A DNA stretch of 64,000 nt from Gimesia algae (GTDB lineage Bacteria; Planctomycetota; Planctomycetia; Planctomycetales; Planctomycetaceae). A model generated the notes under the pieces. The model saw nothing but the letters and a program-made list of their open reading frames with translations, made no database searches and was not told where the DNA came from. Location: the NCBI RefSeq assembly GCF_007746795.1, contig NZ_CP036343.1, positions 3,900,369-3,964,368 of the forward strand, given 5' to 3'. Position numbers and translations under genes: made by a program. Shown piece by piece: positions 27,977 through 35,893 of the stretch (position 1 is the stretch's first letter; every line of letters starts with the position of its first letter).

Positions 27977-29257
27977 TCAATTGATCCAGACACCATTCAA
28001 CATGACTCTTGAAACATAGGCCCTGGAATCTAACAAAAGATCACTGCCTGAATCGGGTGCAGAATATTCGGGTAATTGGATGAGAGCCAGATCCGCTCGT
28101 TTACCGACAGCCAGCGACCCCAACTCGTCCGACAGTTCCAGCGCGCGTGCGCCCGCTAAAGTACCACATTCCAGAATTAATCCGGTAGAGACCTCCGGAA
28201 ACGTATCCCGCAGAAACTGTAGTTCTTTCCAGAGACTGAGATCGGGATTTGAGGCCCGACTGTCTGTCCCCAGAGCCACATTGATTCCCTGACTGATCAA
28301 ACGGTACCAGGGATGGGGGCGATGGCCGAAGTAATGATGAGTGCGCGGGCAGTAAACGACAGAGATCTGGGGAGCCTGCTTCAGAAATTCCATTTCGGCA
28401 TCACCAAAATAATTTCCATGGACGGCCAGCGCAGAGGTGAGTTCCGCCAGTGGTACGAGGTAATCATACAGACGCATTCCGTCACGCAAAATCTGTGGAT
28501 CCCAGAGTCCCAGTTCAGATAACAGATCAACAAAGGGCCCCGATTTTTGACTCAAAAACTCCAGTTCATCTTCTGTCTCCGCCAGATGAACAGCGGTGGG
28601 TACTCCCTGATCGCGCGCCTGCTGGACCAGATTCAGATACAAATCGGGATTCACACTGTAAGGCGCATGAGGACTCAATCCCAGACCAACGGCATCACCC
28701 AACTCCAGGTCCGTTCCCAACTGCAGATATTCTGCTGCGATCTGCTGCTGGTCTTGAATTCGATCTGGTGTGAACCCCAGACATTCCCGAAAAACAACAG
28801 CAGACGGCTTTCGATCATCTGCAGACAAGAGCTGCAGGCTCTCAGAACTGGTGGCGATTTCCCCCAGACAGGTCGTCCCGGATGTCAGGCTCTCCTCGAT
28901 TCCCTGCTGAATCCGCTGACTGGCGGGAATCGAACAGTTGAACCGCGACTGCATGATCGATCGAATCCACTCGGTAAAAGGCCTAGTCGGTCCCAGTGGA
29001 GCTTCAAGTTGGCTGAATTCGAGATGCGTGTGCGCGTTCACAAGACCGGGAATCAGGGCAGTGTTGCCCAGATCGACAGCTTGAGGATGCGTCCCTTGAT
29101 ATACGGCGGCAATTCGGGAATCTTCTATTTCAACGACGGCCCGTTCCAGCGGGGGTCCCTCAATAGGAAAAACCCAGCGCGCTGCTAAGATCTGATGTTC
29201 CAAAATATCACTTTGACTAATAAACGTTGCTGACAGACAATAATTCGACCGGCTCAA
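27977..29257 (-). CDS. Amidohydrolase of the cytosine-deaminase-like group; candidate aminodeoxyfutalosine deaminase
   Basis: A 426-residue metal-dependent hydrolase. The metal-binding GLVNAHTHLEF near residue 75, AVHLAETEDE, the HGNYF His, and GTDSRASNPDLSLWKEL with the catalytic Asp are the family signature. ALELSDELGSLAVGKRADLALI is the C-terminal closing strand. This subgroup (TRZ/ATZ, MtaD, MqnX) removes amino groups from aromatic heterocycles. Because mqnC and mqnA lie about 3.4 kb upstream on the same strand, aminodeoxyfutalosine is a reasonable substrate, but that is inferred. TTG at 29257 opens the frame; a TTG at 29203 is an alternative start. Confidence 0.8.
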   Translation of the reverse strand: MSRSNYCLSATFISQSDILEHQILAARWVFPIEGPPLERAVVEIEDSRIAAVYQGTHPQAVDLGNTALIPGLVNAHTHLEFSQLEAPLGPTRPFTEWIRSIMQSRFNCSIPASQRIQQGIEESLTSGTTCLGEIATSSESLQLLSADDRKPSAVVFRECLGFTPDRIQDQQQIAAEYLQLGTDLELGDAVGLGLSPHAPYSVNPDLYLNLVQQARDQGVPTAVHLAETEDELEFLSQKSGPFVDLLSELGLWDPQILRDGMRLYDYLVPLAELTSALAVHGNYFGDAEMEFLKQAPQISVVYCPRTHHYFGHRPHPWYRLISQGINVALGTDSRASNPDLSLWKELQFLRDTFPEVSTGLILECGTLAGARALELSDELGSLAVGKRADLALIQLPEYSAPDSGSDLLLDSRAYVSRVMLNGVWIN

Positions 29258-29275
29258 ATTATATCAGATCAAAGC

Positions 29276-31705
29276 TCATTTGGAATCAGTGAGCCTGCGA
29301 TCGTAAGAAGACAGAGACAACGATTCTGCCGGCTGACCGTGAGCTGGTTTGGTCTGAAGTGTGACCCATCGCAGCAGAACAATCGCGATCACGACACAAA
29401 TCAGCAGCAATGGCCAGGAATACCGTAAACCATCCGGCTCCATACTGACAAAATACTGCAGGCCATTTTCGGGAACCCATTTTTCAGGCACACGACCTCT
29501 GAATACCGAAAGGGAGTTATAGAGAAAATGAAACACGATTCCCGGAAACAGACTGCGACTGTGAACGGCAATCAAACCCAGTGCTAATCCGACCAGGGTT
29601 GCATTAAATACCTGCTGGGGAATCATATGCATGGCACCAAAGGTGACACTCGACAGGATAATTGCCAGCCAGGCACGTCCACGTCGACCAAAGCCGCTTA
29701 ATATGAAACCTCGGAAAGCCAGTTCTTCACAGACCGCCGGTGCCAGCGCAAACGCCAGTAAAATCAGCCAGATGGCCTGATTCGGATCAGACATATCCTG
29801 CAGGACAGCAACAGTCCCCTTCGGCAATGCGGGGAAGAACCATCTTAAACTCGAAACCAGTTCCTGTGAAAGTGGATGCAGGGCAAACGCCAGGACAATC
29901 GCCACTAGCCAGAAACCGAAGCGAGGCAGATACAGACGAAACGTCTTTCGCATGCTGGTCGTCAGCATAATGCCCATCATCAAAGCCGGAGTCGCGATGA
30001 TCGCCAGTTGCTGAATCATGAGTAGCTGCATCATTCGCGTCGGGCGTTCTGCAGCGGTCGCCATCTGGATGGCATCGCGCATGGTATTCATGACCGCAAA
30101 CTGCAGCAGCATAATGATGACAAAACAGAATCCGGCCTCAGAGAAACTGGGCAGGGCGTCTTTGGTGCGCATCAGATGCTTCAACCAGAGCCCGACTTCA
30201 AACCGTTCGGCTTCACGGAATAATACATCTTCCCGCTGGAACTGGTCGATCGCCCACCAGAGCGCCAGCAAGCTATATCCGATGCTCGTCACCAGGACCG
30301 GAATCGCATAGACATACAAAATACCGGCATTGACCGTCGATAACAGCATCCCCTTCAATAAGAGTGCGACACCGACTACGGGCATCAGACTGTAAAAGGG
30401 ATTGATTTCCACTGCGGGAGATAAACAAAAGACGGTCAGACCAATTGTGACCATCAATAACGGAGTCAGATAGTATTGACCTTCCTTGCTGCTGCGTGCA
30501 AACGTGGCCAGTGACAGACACAATGCACTAAACAGCGCTGAAAGGGGGATCAGTAGGATTACGATCCAGAAGAGAGCCGAAAACGAAGGAAACGACAGAT
30601 CGCCGATTTTGGAAAGTGCCCCCGTTCCCGCCACATTGACCATATGTTTGCCGGTAAATCCCATACTGGCCAGATTCAGCAACGCCGTCGACACACTGAA
30701 AACCAACACTGTTAAAAACTTACCCAGCACGATTTCCGTTCGCTTCGCGGGTGAGATTAACAGCGTTTCCATCGTGCCCCGTTCTTTCTCACCGGCTCCC
30801 AGGTCGATCGCCGGATAAAAGGCACCTGTGGCAGCCATGATAATCAACAAGGCTGGAAACAACTTGCTCCAGAGATTCGCTGCCAGCTGGTCATCCTGCG
30901 CCAGGTCGATCACTTCCGGATTGATGGGCGTTGGTAAAGAAACGGGAAGCCTGGCTCGGTTCAGCCGGGCACGTAAAATCGCTTTTTCCCACGCATCCAT
31001 CGCTTCCTGAACCCGGATAAAGGCCAGTTTCGATTTCTCATCGGCTCTGTTTCTCAGAATCAATGGCCTGGACGAAACTGCCGGATCAAAGTCTATTGGC
31101 TCATGAAGTGCCAGCTTCGCACTGACTTGCTCCAGTTCTTTTGAAAGTCCCTTTGGTATAATAATCAGAACCTGGATCTTACTTTCAGCAAACTGTTTAC
31201 TGAGCCGTTCTTTAGTCTCTGTAATTTCGTTGAGAAGCAACTCAGTCTCTTTACTGTCTTCCTTGCCTTTCAACTTGTCCCATTCGTCCAGCAGATTCTG
31301 ATGCTGTTTCAGCTCCAACTCCAGCTGATGAGCCTGCTTCAGGATCTCTTCACGTTCGGAATTGGTTTCAGACTCTGTAGACTCAGAATCGGGGTTCTCT
31401 GTATCTGCAGGTTGACTGTCCGTAATGACGCGCAGTTTGTCGGCATCTGAAGGAATCGTAAACCAGTTGGAAACAAACTGATCCCCGTCCAGTAATTGGG
31501 GCTGTTTTGGTAATTCATCGGCTCCCAGCAGGACAACCGTTCGAGGTTGTTCGGAAAACAACACGGTCATCTGCACCATGCCGATACCCATTGCCGGGTA
31601 GAGCAGCAGCGGAAGAATTGCCACCATAAACAGAGTGCGGCGGTCGCGCATCTGGTCGCGCAATTCTCGCATTAAGATCAGCTTGATGTTCTTCCACTGT
31701 ATCAT
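29276..31705 (-). CDS. ABC-2 type permease fused to a CPBP intramembrane protease domain
   Basis: An 809-residue membrane protein. The first membrane segment (TLFMVAILPLLLYPAMGIGM) is followed by a large charged extracytoplasmic loop with a coiled-coil stretch (about 95-185). The ABC-2 permease core runs to about residue 490 (AIDLGAGEKERGTMETLLIS is the NatB-type signature). The C-terminal part has the CPBP glutamic protease motifs CEELAFRGF near residue 660, FGAMHM and FHFLYNSLS. The ATPase gene ends 5 bp upstream, so the two form an exporter. The fusion is a known planctomycete arrangement by my recollection; the cargo is unknown. Confidence 0.88.
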   Translation of the reverse strand: MIQWKNIKLILMRELRDQMRDRRTLFMVAILPLLLYPAMGIGMVQMTVLFSEQPRTVVLLGADELPKQPQLLDGDQFVSNWFTIPSDADKLRVITDSQPADTENPDSESTESETNSEREEILKQAHQLELELKQHQNLLDEWDKLKGKEDSKETELLLNEITETKERLSKQFAESKIQVLIIIPKGLSKELEQVSAKLALHEPIDFDPAVSSRPLILRNRADEKSKLAFIRVQEAMDAWEKAILRARLNRARLPVSLPTPINPEVIDLAQDDQLAANLWSKLFPALLIIMAATGAFYPAIDLGAGEKERGTMETLLISPAKRTEIVLGKFLTVLVFSVSTALLNLASMGFTGKHMVNVAGTGALSKIGDLSFPSFSALFWIVILLIPLSALFSALCLSLATFARSSKEGQYYLTPLLMVTIGLTVFCLSPAVEINPFYSLMPVVGVALLLKGMLLSTVNAGILYVYAIPVLVTSIGYSLLALWWAIDQFQREDVLFREAERFEVGLWLKHLMRTKDALPSFSEAGFCFVIIMLLQFAVMNTMRDAIQMATAAERPTRMMQLLMIQQLAIIATPALMMGIMLTTSMRKTFRLYLPRFGFWLVAIVLAFALHPLSQELVSSLRWFFPALPKGTVAVLQDMSDPNQAIWLILLAFALAPAVCEELAFRGFILSGFGRRGRAWLAIILSSVTFGAMHMIPQQVFNATLVGLALGLIAVHSRSLFPGIVFHFLYNSLSVFRGRVPEKWVPENGLQYFVSMEPDGLRYSWPLLLICVVIAIVLLRWVTLQTKPAHGQPAESLSLSSYDRRLTDSK

Positions 31706-31710
31706 CTGAA

Positions 31711-32472
31711 TTATTGAGCCTTCATCGCCAGCTGGTCTTCATGCTGTTGAATTAAACTGAAGAACAACTCTTCCATATCCGACTCGTGATATTGTTCTTC
31801 CAGTTCCGGGATACTACCGATCGCCAGAATTTTTCCTTTGTAAATGACGGCGACGCGATCACATAATTTTTCGACTTCTCTCATAATGTGAGTCGAAAAA
31901 ATAATGCACTTGCCTTCCTCACGCAGAGCCTCAATCGTTTTCAATACGGCACGTGCCACCAGAACATCTAGCCCCGTGGTGGGTTCATCGAAGATCAGAA
32001 CCGGGGGATCATGGATGATGGTGCGGGCGATAGACACTTTCTGCTTCATCCCGGTCGACATTTTCGAACCGAGCATGTCCTTGATCTCCTGCATCTGCAG
32101 TGTTGTGAAAATGCGATCCAGCCTCTGTTGCAACTCTTGCTCTTCGATGCCATAGAGTCGACCAAAATATTCCACCATTTCCCAGGCAGTCATCCGATCA
32201 TAGATTCCGGTATTGCAGGACATGAATCCGATCTGGCTGCGCACATCCTGGGGATGGGTCGCCACATCGAAGCCCGCCACAGTCGCCGAACCGCCAGTCG
32301 GCTGCAGGACTGTACTCAACATGCGCAAACAGGTTGTTTTACCGGCCCCATTAGGCCCCAGTAATCCAAAGATTTCTCCCGCCTGGACATCAAAGCTCAC
32401 TGAGTCGAGCGCGACAATGCTGCCGCGACGCAAATCATCGAAACTTTTACTCAGCCCTTCGACGTGAATCAT
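31711..32472 (-). CDS. ABC transporter ATPase, NatA type
   Basis: A 253-residue ATPase partner of the ABC-2/CPBP permease. Walker A is [17 protein letters not shown], the signature is [15 protein letters not shown], and Walker B is [12 protein letters not shown], followed by the switch His in [13 protein letters not shown]. The degenerate signature (STGMKQK rather than LSGGQ) is usual for NatA/CcmA-like exporters. It starts with ATG at 32472 and is followed at 5 bp by the permease gene, so they form one operon. Confidence 0.93.
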   Translation of the reverse strand: MIHVEGLSKSFDDLRRGSIVALDSVSFDVQAGEIFGLLGPNGAGKTTCLRMLSTVLQPTGGSATVAGFDVATHPQDVRSQIGFMSCNTGIYDRMTAWEMVEYFGRLYGIEEQELQQRLDRIFTTLQMQEIKDMLGSKMSTGMKQKVSIARTIIHDPPVLIFDEPTTGLDVLVARAVLKTIEALREEGKCIIFSTHIMREVEKLCDRVAVIYKGKILAIGSIPELEEQYHESDMEELFFSLIQQHEDQLAMKAQ

Positions 32473-32628
32473 ATCCGTCCATTATCCCAAATGCCCGCGT
32501 TATTCAGACGATCAGCATCGCGCCAATCAACTGATGAGAGAGGCTCACTTATACGTTATTATTACAGGTAAGCATAGCCTATCATCGCGAATCGGCTGCA
32601 CTGAGCTGATGGTATGATCAATTTTCTG

Positions 32629-33759
32629 TCAGTTGAGCACGGGGAGCGGAACGTGACCTGCTCCTTTGGCAGGACCGCTCGAATCAGGATCATCGATATA
32701 GTCATAAAAGACATTCCGCTGCCTGGGGATATACCCCGATTCGGTAATACAGCGTCGAATTGTCTCAACAGTCAGATGGTGAGTGGTTCCCGCCTGAGAA
32801 ACCACGTTCTCTTCAATCATCAGACTGCCCATATCATTCGCACCAAAAAAGAGTGCCATCTGTCCGGTTTTCTCACCCTGAGTGACCCAGGAAGACTGAA
32901 TGTTCTGGAAGTTATCGAGATACAGGCGACTCACAGCCTGCGTCTTTAAATACTCAAATGCACCCGCGGGTGGGACATAATCCATGTCCGTGTGATCCGG
33001 CTGCAGAGTCCAGCAGATGAAAGCGGAAAAACCATGCGTTTCATCCTGTAGTTCCCGCAGACGATCCAGATGTTCGATCCGTTCTGCCAGAGTTTCGATA
33101 TGACCGAACATCATCGTGGCGCTTGAAATGCCACCCAGTTCATGCCAGACGCGATTCACTTCCAGCCACTCATCGGTGAGGACTTTGCCGCGTGTGATCT
33201 CTTTGCGCACACGATCAACGAGAATCTCTCCCCCTCCTCCCGGCACACTTCCCAGCCCAGCGGCTTTGAGCCGTACCAGCACTTCGCGCAGGGACAGCTT
33301 ATTGACTTTTGTAAAATGATGAATTTCGGGAGGGCTGAAACCATGGACATTCACGGTAGGATAGCGTTCACGCAGATCCCGCAGCAGATCCTCATACCAC
33401 TCCAGTTTCAGCGTCGGATGCAGGCCTCCCTGCAGGAGAATCTGATCCCCGCCCAGTTCAATCGTCTCTTCAATCTTCTGATACAACTGCTCGGGCTTGA
33501 GAACATAGACTTCCGGAGATTTGGGATTGCGGTAGAAGGCACAGAAATCACAGACGGCCGTACAGGAGTTGGAATAGTTAATATTCCGATCAATATTGTA
33601 AGTACGATACGGTTCCGGATGCAGGCGTTTTGTGACTTCATTAGCCGCACGACCAAGCGCAACCAGATCGTGAGACTCCATCAGCTTGAGTCCCTCTTCT
33701 CGATTCAGACGTTCGCCAGCAACGGCTTTATCCAGCAGAGATGCAATTTCGGAAGACAA
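32629..33759 (-). CDS. mqnC: Cyclic dehypoxanthinylfutalosine synthase (radical SAM)
   Basis: MqnC closes the second ring in the futalosine route to menaquinone. The cluster-binding motif is CTAVCDFCAFYR (CxxxCxxC), preceded by YNIDRNINYSN, and followed by GGDQILLQGGLHP and GSVPGGGGEIL. The C-terminal stretch QSSWVTQGEKTGQMALFFGA with NDMGSLMIEENV is diagnostic of the MqnC/MqnE group, and the N-terminal form fits MqnC. The frame opens at TTG 33780, but a TTG at 33759 has AGGGGG six bases upstream, so that start is chosen. It overlaps the end of mqnA by 32 bp, pointing to translational coupling. Confidence 0.92.
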   Translation of the reverse strand: MSSEIASLLDKAVAGERLNREEGLKLMESHDLVALGRAANEVTKRLHPEPYRTYNIDRNINYSNSCTAVCDFCAFYRNPKSPEVYVLKPEQLYQKIEETIELGGDQILLQGGLHPTLKLEWYEDLLRDLRERYPTVNVHGFSPPEIHHFTKVNKLSLREVLVRLKAAGLGSVPGGGGEILVDRVRKEITRGKVLTDEWLEVNRVWHELGGISSATMMFGHIETLAERIEHLDRLRELQDETHGFSAFICWTLQPDHTDMDYVPPAGAFEYLKTQAVSRLYLDNFQNIQSSWVTQGEKTGQMALFFGANDMGSLMIEENVVSQAGTTHHLTVETIRRCITESGYIPRQRNVFYDYIDDPDSSGPAKGAGHVPLPVLN

Positions 33760-34549
33760 GAGGAACCCCCTCGGGCGCAAGTCCCGTTTTAATAGCTAAT
33801 TCTTGAAACAAATGTAACCCGCAACATTCCGCAGGTCCCAGGTAAAAACTCAAATTATTCTTCAGGTAACTTTCGGCCACCGATTCATCAATGCCCAGCT
33901 TCGGCGCTTCCCGACGGGCTATCTCATCCAACAGTGTCACACCTTTATCCCGTGCCTGGCACAACGCAGCTTCCAGCGCTCCAGTTTCCTGATCGCGTCG
34001 AACCGCCCACATCGCAAACACAAACGGGAGACCTGTCCACCGTAACCACTCTTCTCCCAGATCCCAGGTTGCCACAAAACTCGTCTCCGGGGTATGGATC
34101 GCACGATCGCCGATCAATAAAATCGCGTCAGCGGTACTGGCATCAATTGTCTGTTCGATGGGCAGCGGCTCAACTTCCGGATAAACGCCATACTGTTCCG
34201 CCAGCATGATACGAACCAGAGTCGCACTCGTCCGGGACCCCATATCCAAAGCCAGTCTTTTGATTTGCCCCAGAGGAACCCTGCTATACATCTTAACACT
34301 CAAAACCGGCCCCTGTGTCGCGACACAGGCGTTGGAAATGATTTCGTATTCGGAACTCCGGATCACTTCAATTGAAGGGATTAATCCAACGTCGATCCGC
34401 CCGGCAGCCAGATCATCCGCCAGCAGACTGGGATAATCCAACATCAGTTCCGCATTTTCGGCAAGCTCTTCCAGATCTTCAATCAAGGGCTTCGAGTTGA
34501 GATAGGAGACCGCCCCCACGCGAATTGGGGGTGGAATCAAGTCAGACAT
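33728..34549 (-). CDS. mqnA: Chorismate dehydratase
   Basis: MqnA converts chorismate to 3-(1-carboxyvinyloxy)benzoate, the first committed step of futalosine-type menaquinone synthesis. From ATG 34549 the protein has 273 residues, close to the family length. It starts IRVGAVSYLNSKPLIEDLEE and continues with DYPSLLADDLAAGRIDVGLI, PSIEVIRSSEYEII and ALDMGSRTSATLVRIMLAEQ, all typical of the MqnA periplasmic-binding-like fold. It lies directly upstream of mqnC with overlapping ends. An in-frame ATG 60 bp upstream would add an unrelated-looking N terminus. Confidence 0.92.
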   Translation of the reverse strand: MSDLIPPPIRVGAVSYLNSKPLIEDLEELAENAELMLDYPSLLADDLAAGRIDVGLIPSIEVIRSSEYEIISNACVATQGPVLSVKMYSRVPLGQIKRLALDMGSRTSATLVRIMLAEQYGVYPEVEPLPIEQTIDASTADAILLIGDRAIHTPETSFVATWDLGEEWLRWTGLPFVFAMWAVRRDQETGALEAALCQARDKGVTLLDEIARREAPKLGIDESVAESYLKNNLSFYLGPAECCGLHLFQELAIKTGLAPEGVPLVFRNCISAG

Positions 34550-34837
34550 TATCGTTTGGCTTTCATTTCCGGTTGCATTGTCCAACTTATTATAGCCAGC
34601 AATCTTCATCTCGCAATTAGCTCACACTATGGTAATTCTTCCAGAGAACGCACTCTGGTGCACATTCTGACTGTTGGTGTTATAATTCCGTACGTAACTC
34701 GACTTACATTATCCTATTCTAGCAGTTTATGCCCCCGCAATCAGGGAATATCCACTTGAAAATTCAAGGACAGTCCAAATTTGGCGTCCTTTCGAAGGTG
34801 AGAACCACAACAACAGGCAGCAGAAAGCAGCAACAGT

Positions 34838-35662
34838 ATGACAAAACAGAGCCTCTCCAAAGTCGGCTTCATTGGAGCTGGTCGTATGGCAACCGCTCTT
34901 GCAGGGGGATTAATATCATCCGGATTCACAACAAAAGACCATGTCTGTGCCAGCGACACTTACGAAGCAGCCAGTCATAATTTTGTTCAGCAGACCGGTG
35001 CGCGGTCCGTTTCAACCAATCAGCTGGTCTTAGAACAATCAGATATCATCATCCTCTCAGTCAAACCCCAGCAGATTCCCGACGTGCTTCAGGAAATCAA
35101 ATCCTCTGTGACCAGCCAGCATCTCCTGATTTCCATCGCCGCCGGCTGCCCGCTGTCGCTGTTTCTGGACACACTGGGAAAATCCACTCGCATGATCCGC
35201 GTGATGCCCAATACCCCCTGCCTGGTCAAGCAGGGGGCGTCTGCATTCGCTCGTGGCGGACAGGCATCGACAGAAGATGCGAAGCTGGTTGAGTCATTAC
35301 TTGCGACAGTGGGCATCGCGTTTGAAGTCCCCGAGTCACAACTTGACGCGGTCACCGGTCTGTCAGGCAGCGGCCCCGCTTATATCTACCAGGTGATCGA
35401 AGCCCTCAGTGATGGCGGCGTCCGCGTAGGTCTGCCTCGACATATCGCCACTCAACTGGCTGCTCAAACGGTCAAAGGGGCAGCCGAGATGGTGCTGCAG
35501 ACAGGAGAACATCCAGGCACACTCAAAGATGCGGTCACCAGCCCCGGCGGAACGACGATCGCCGGGATTCATGCACTGGAAGCCGGCGGATTAAGAAACA
35601 GCCTGATGAACGCAGTCAGCGCGGCTACCAATCGTTCAATGGAACTTGGGAATGAAAAATGA
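34838..35662 (+). CDS. proC: Pyrroline-5-carboxylate reductase
   Basis: ProC reduces 1-pyrroline-5-carboxylate to proline with NAD(P)H in the cytosol. The 274-residue length is normal. The Rossmann motif is VGFIGAGRMATALAGGLISS, then IIILSVKPQQIPDVL, the MIRVMPNTPCLV stretch and AVTGLSGSGPAYIYQVIEAL. The C-terminal signature is VTSPGGTTIAGIHALEAGGL. It starts with ATG at 34838, divergently from mqnA about 290 bp away. No partner proline gene is adjacent. Confidence 0.97.
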   Translation: MTKQSLSKVGFIGAGRMATALAGGLISSGFTTKDHVCASDTYEAASHNFVQQTGARSVSTNQLVLEQSDIIILSVKPQQIPDVLQEIKSSVTSQHLLISIAAGCPLSLFLDTLGKSTRMIRVMPNTPCLVKQGASAFARGGQASTEDAKLVESLLATVGIAFEVPESQLDAVTGLSGSGPAYIYQVIEALSDGGVRVGLPRHIATQLAAQTVKGAAEMVLQTGEHPGTLKDAVTSPGGTTIAGIHALEAGGLRNSLMNAVSAATNRSMELGNEK

Positions 35663-35893
35663 TGTCATTGAACTGAATTCTGAAATTCGTTTTTTTAGAC
35701 CAGACGTTCTTTAATATTGTTAACCAACTTGTGCTGACTGTATCCACGTCTCAAAATAAAAAGATGTCTTCAGAGTAAGATCAGATTGGTATGGCGTGGC
35801 GCCTGCTCAAGTCCCTCCATTCAATCTTGACCCCTTGAAGACATGACAACAGCTTTGAATCACACCCGCCTGCATCCACCGGGAGATACAACT

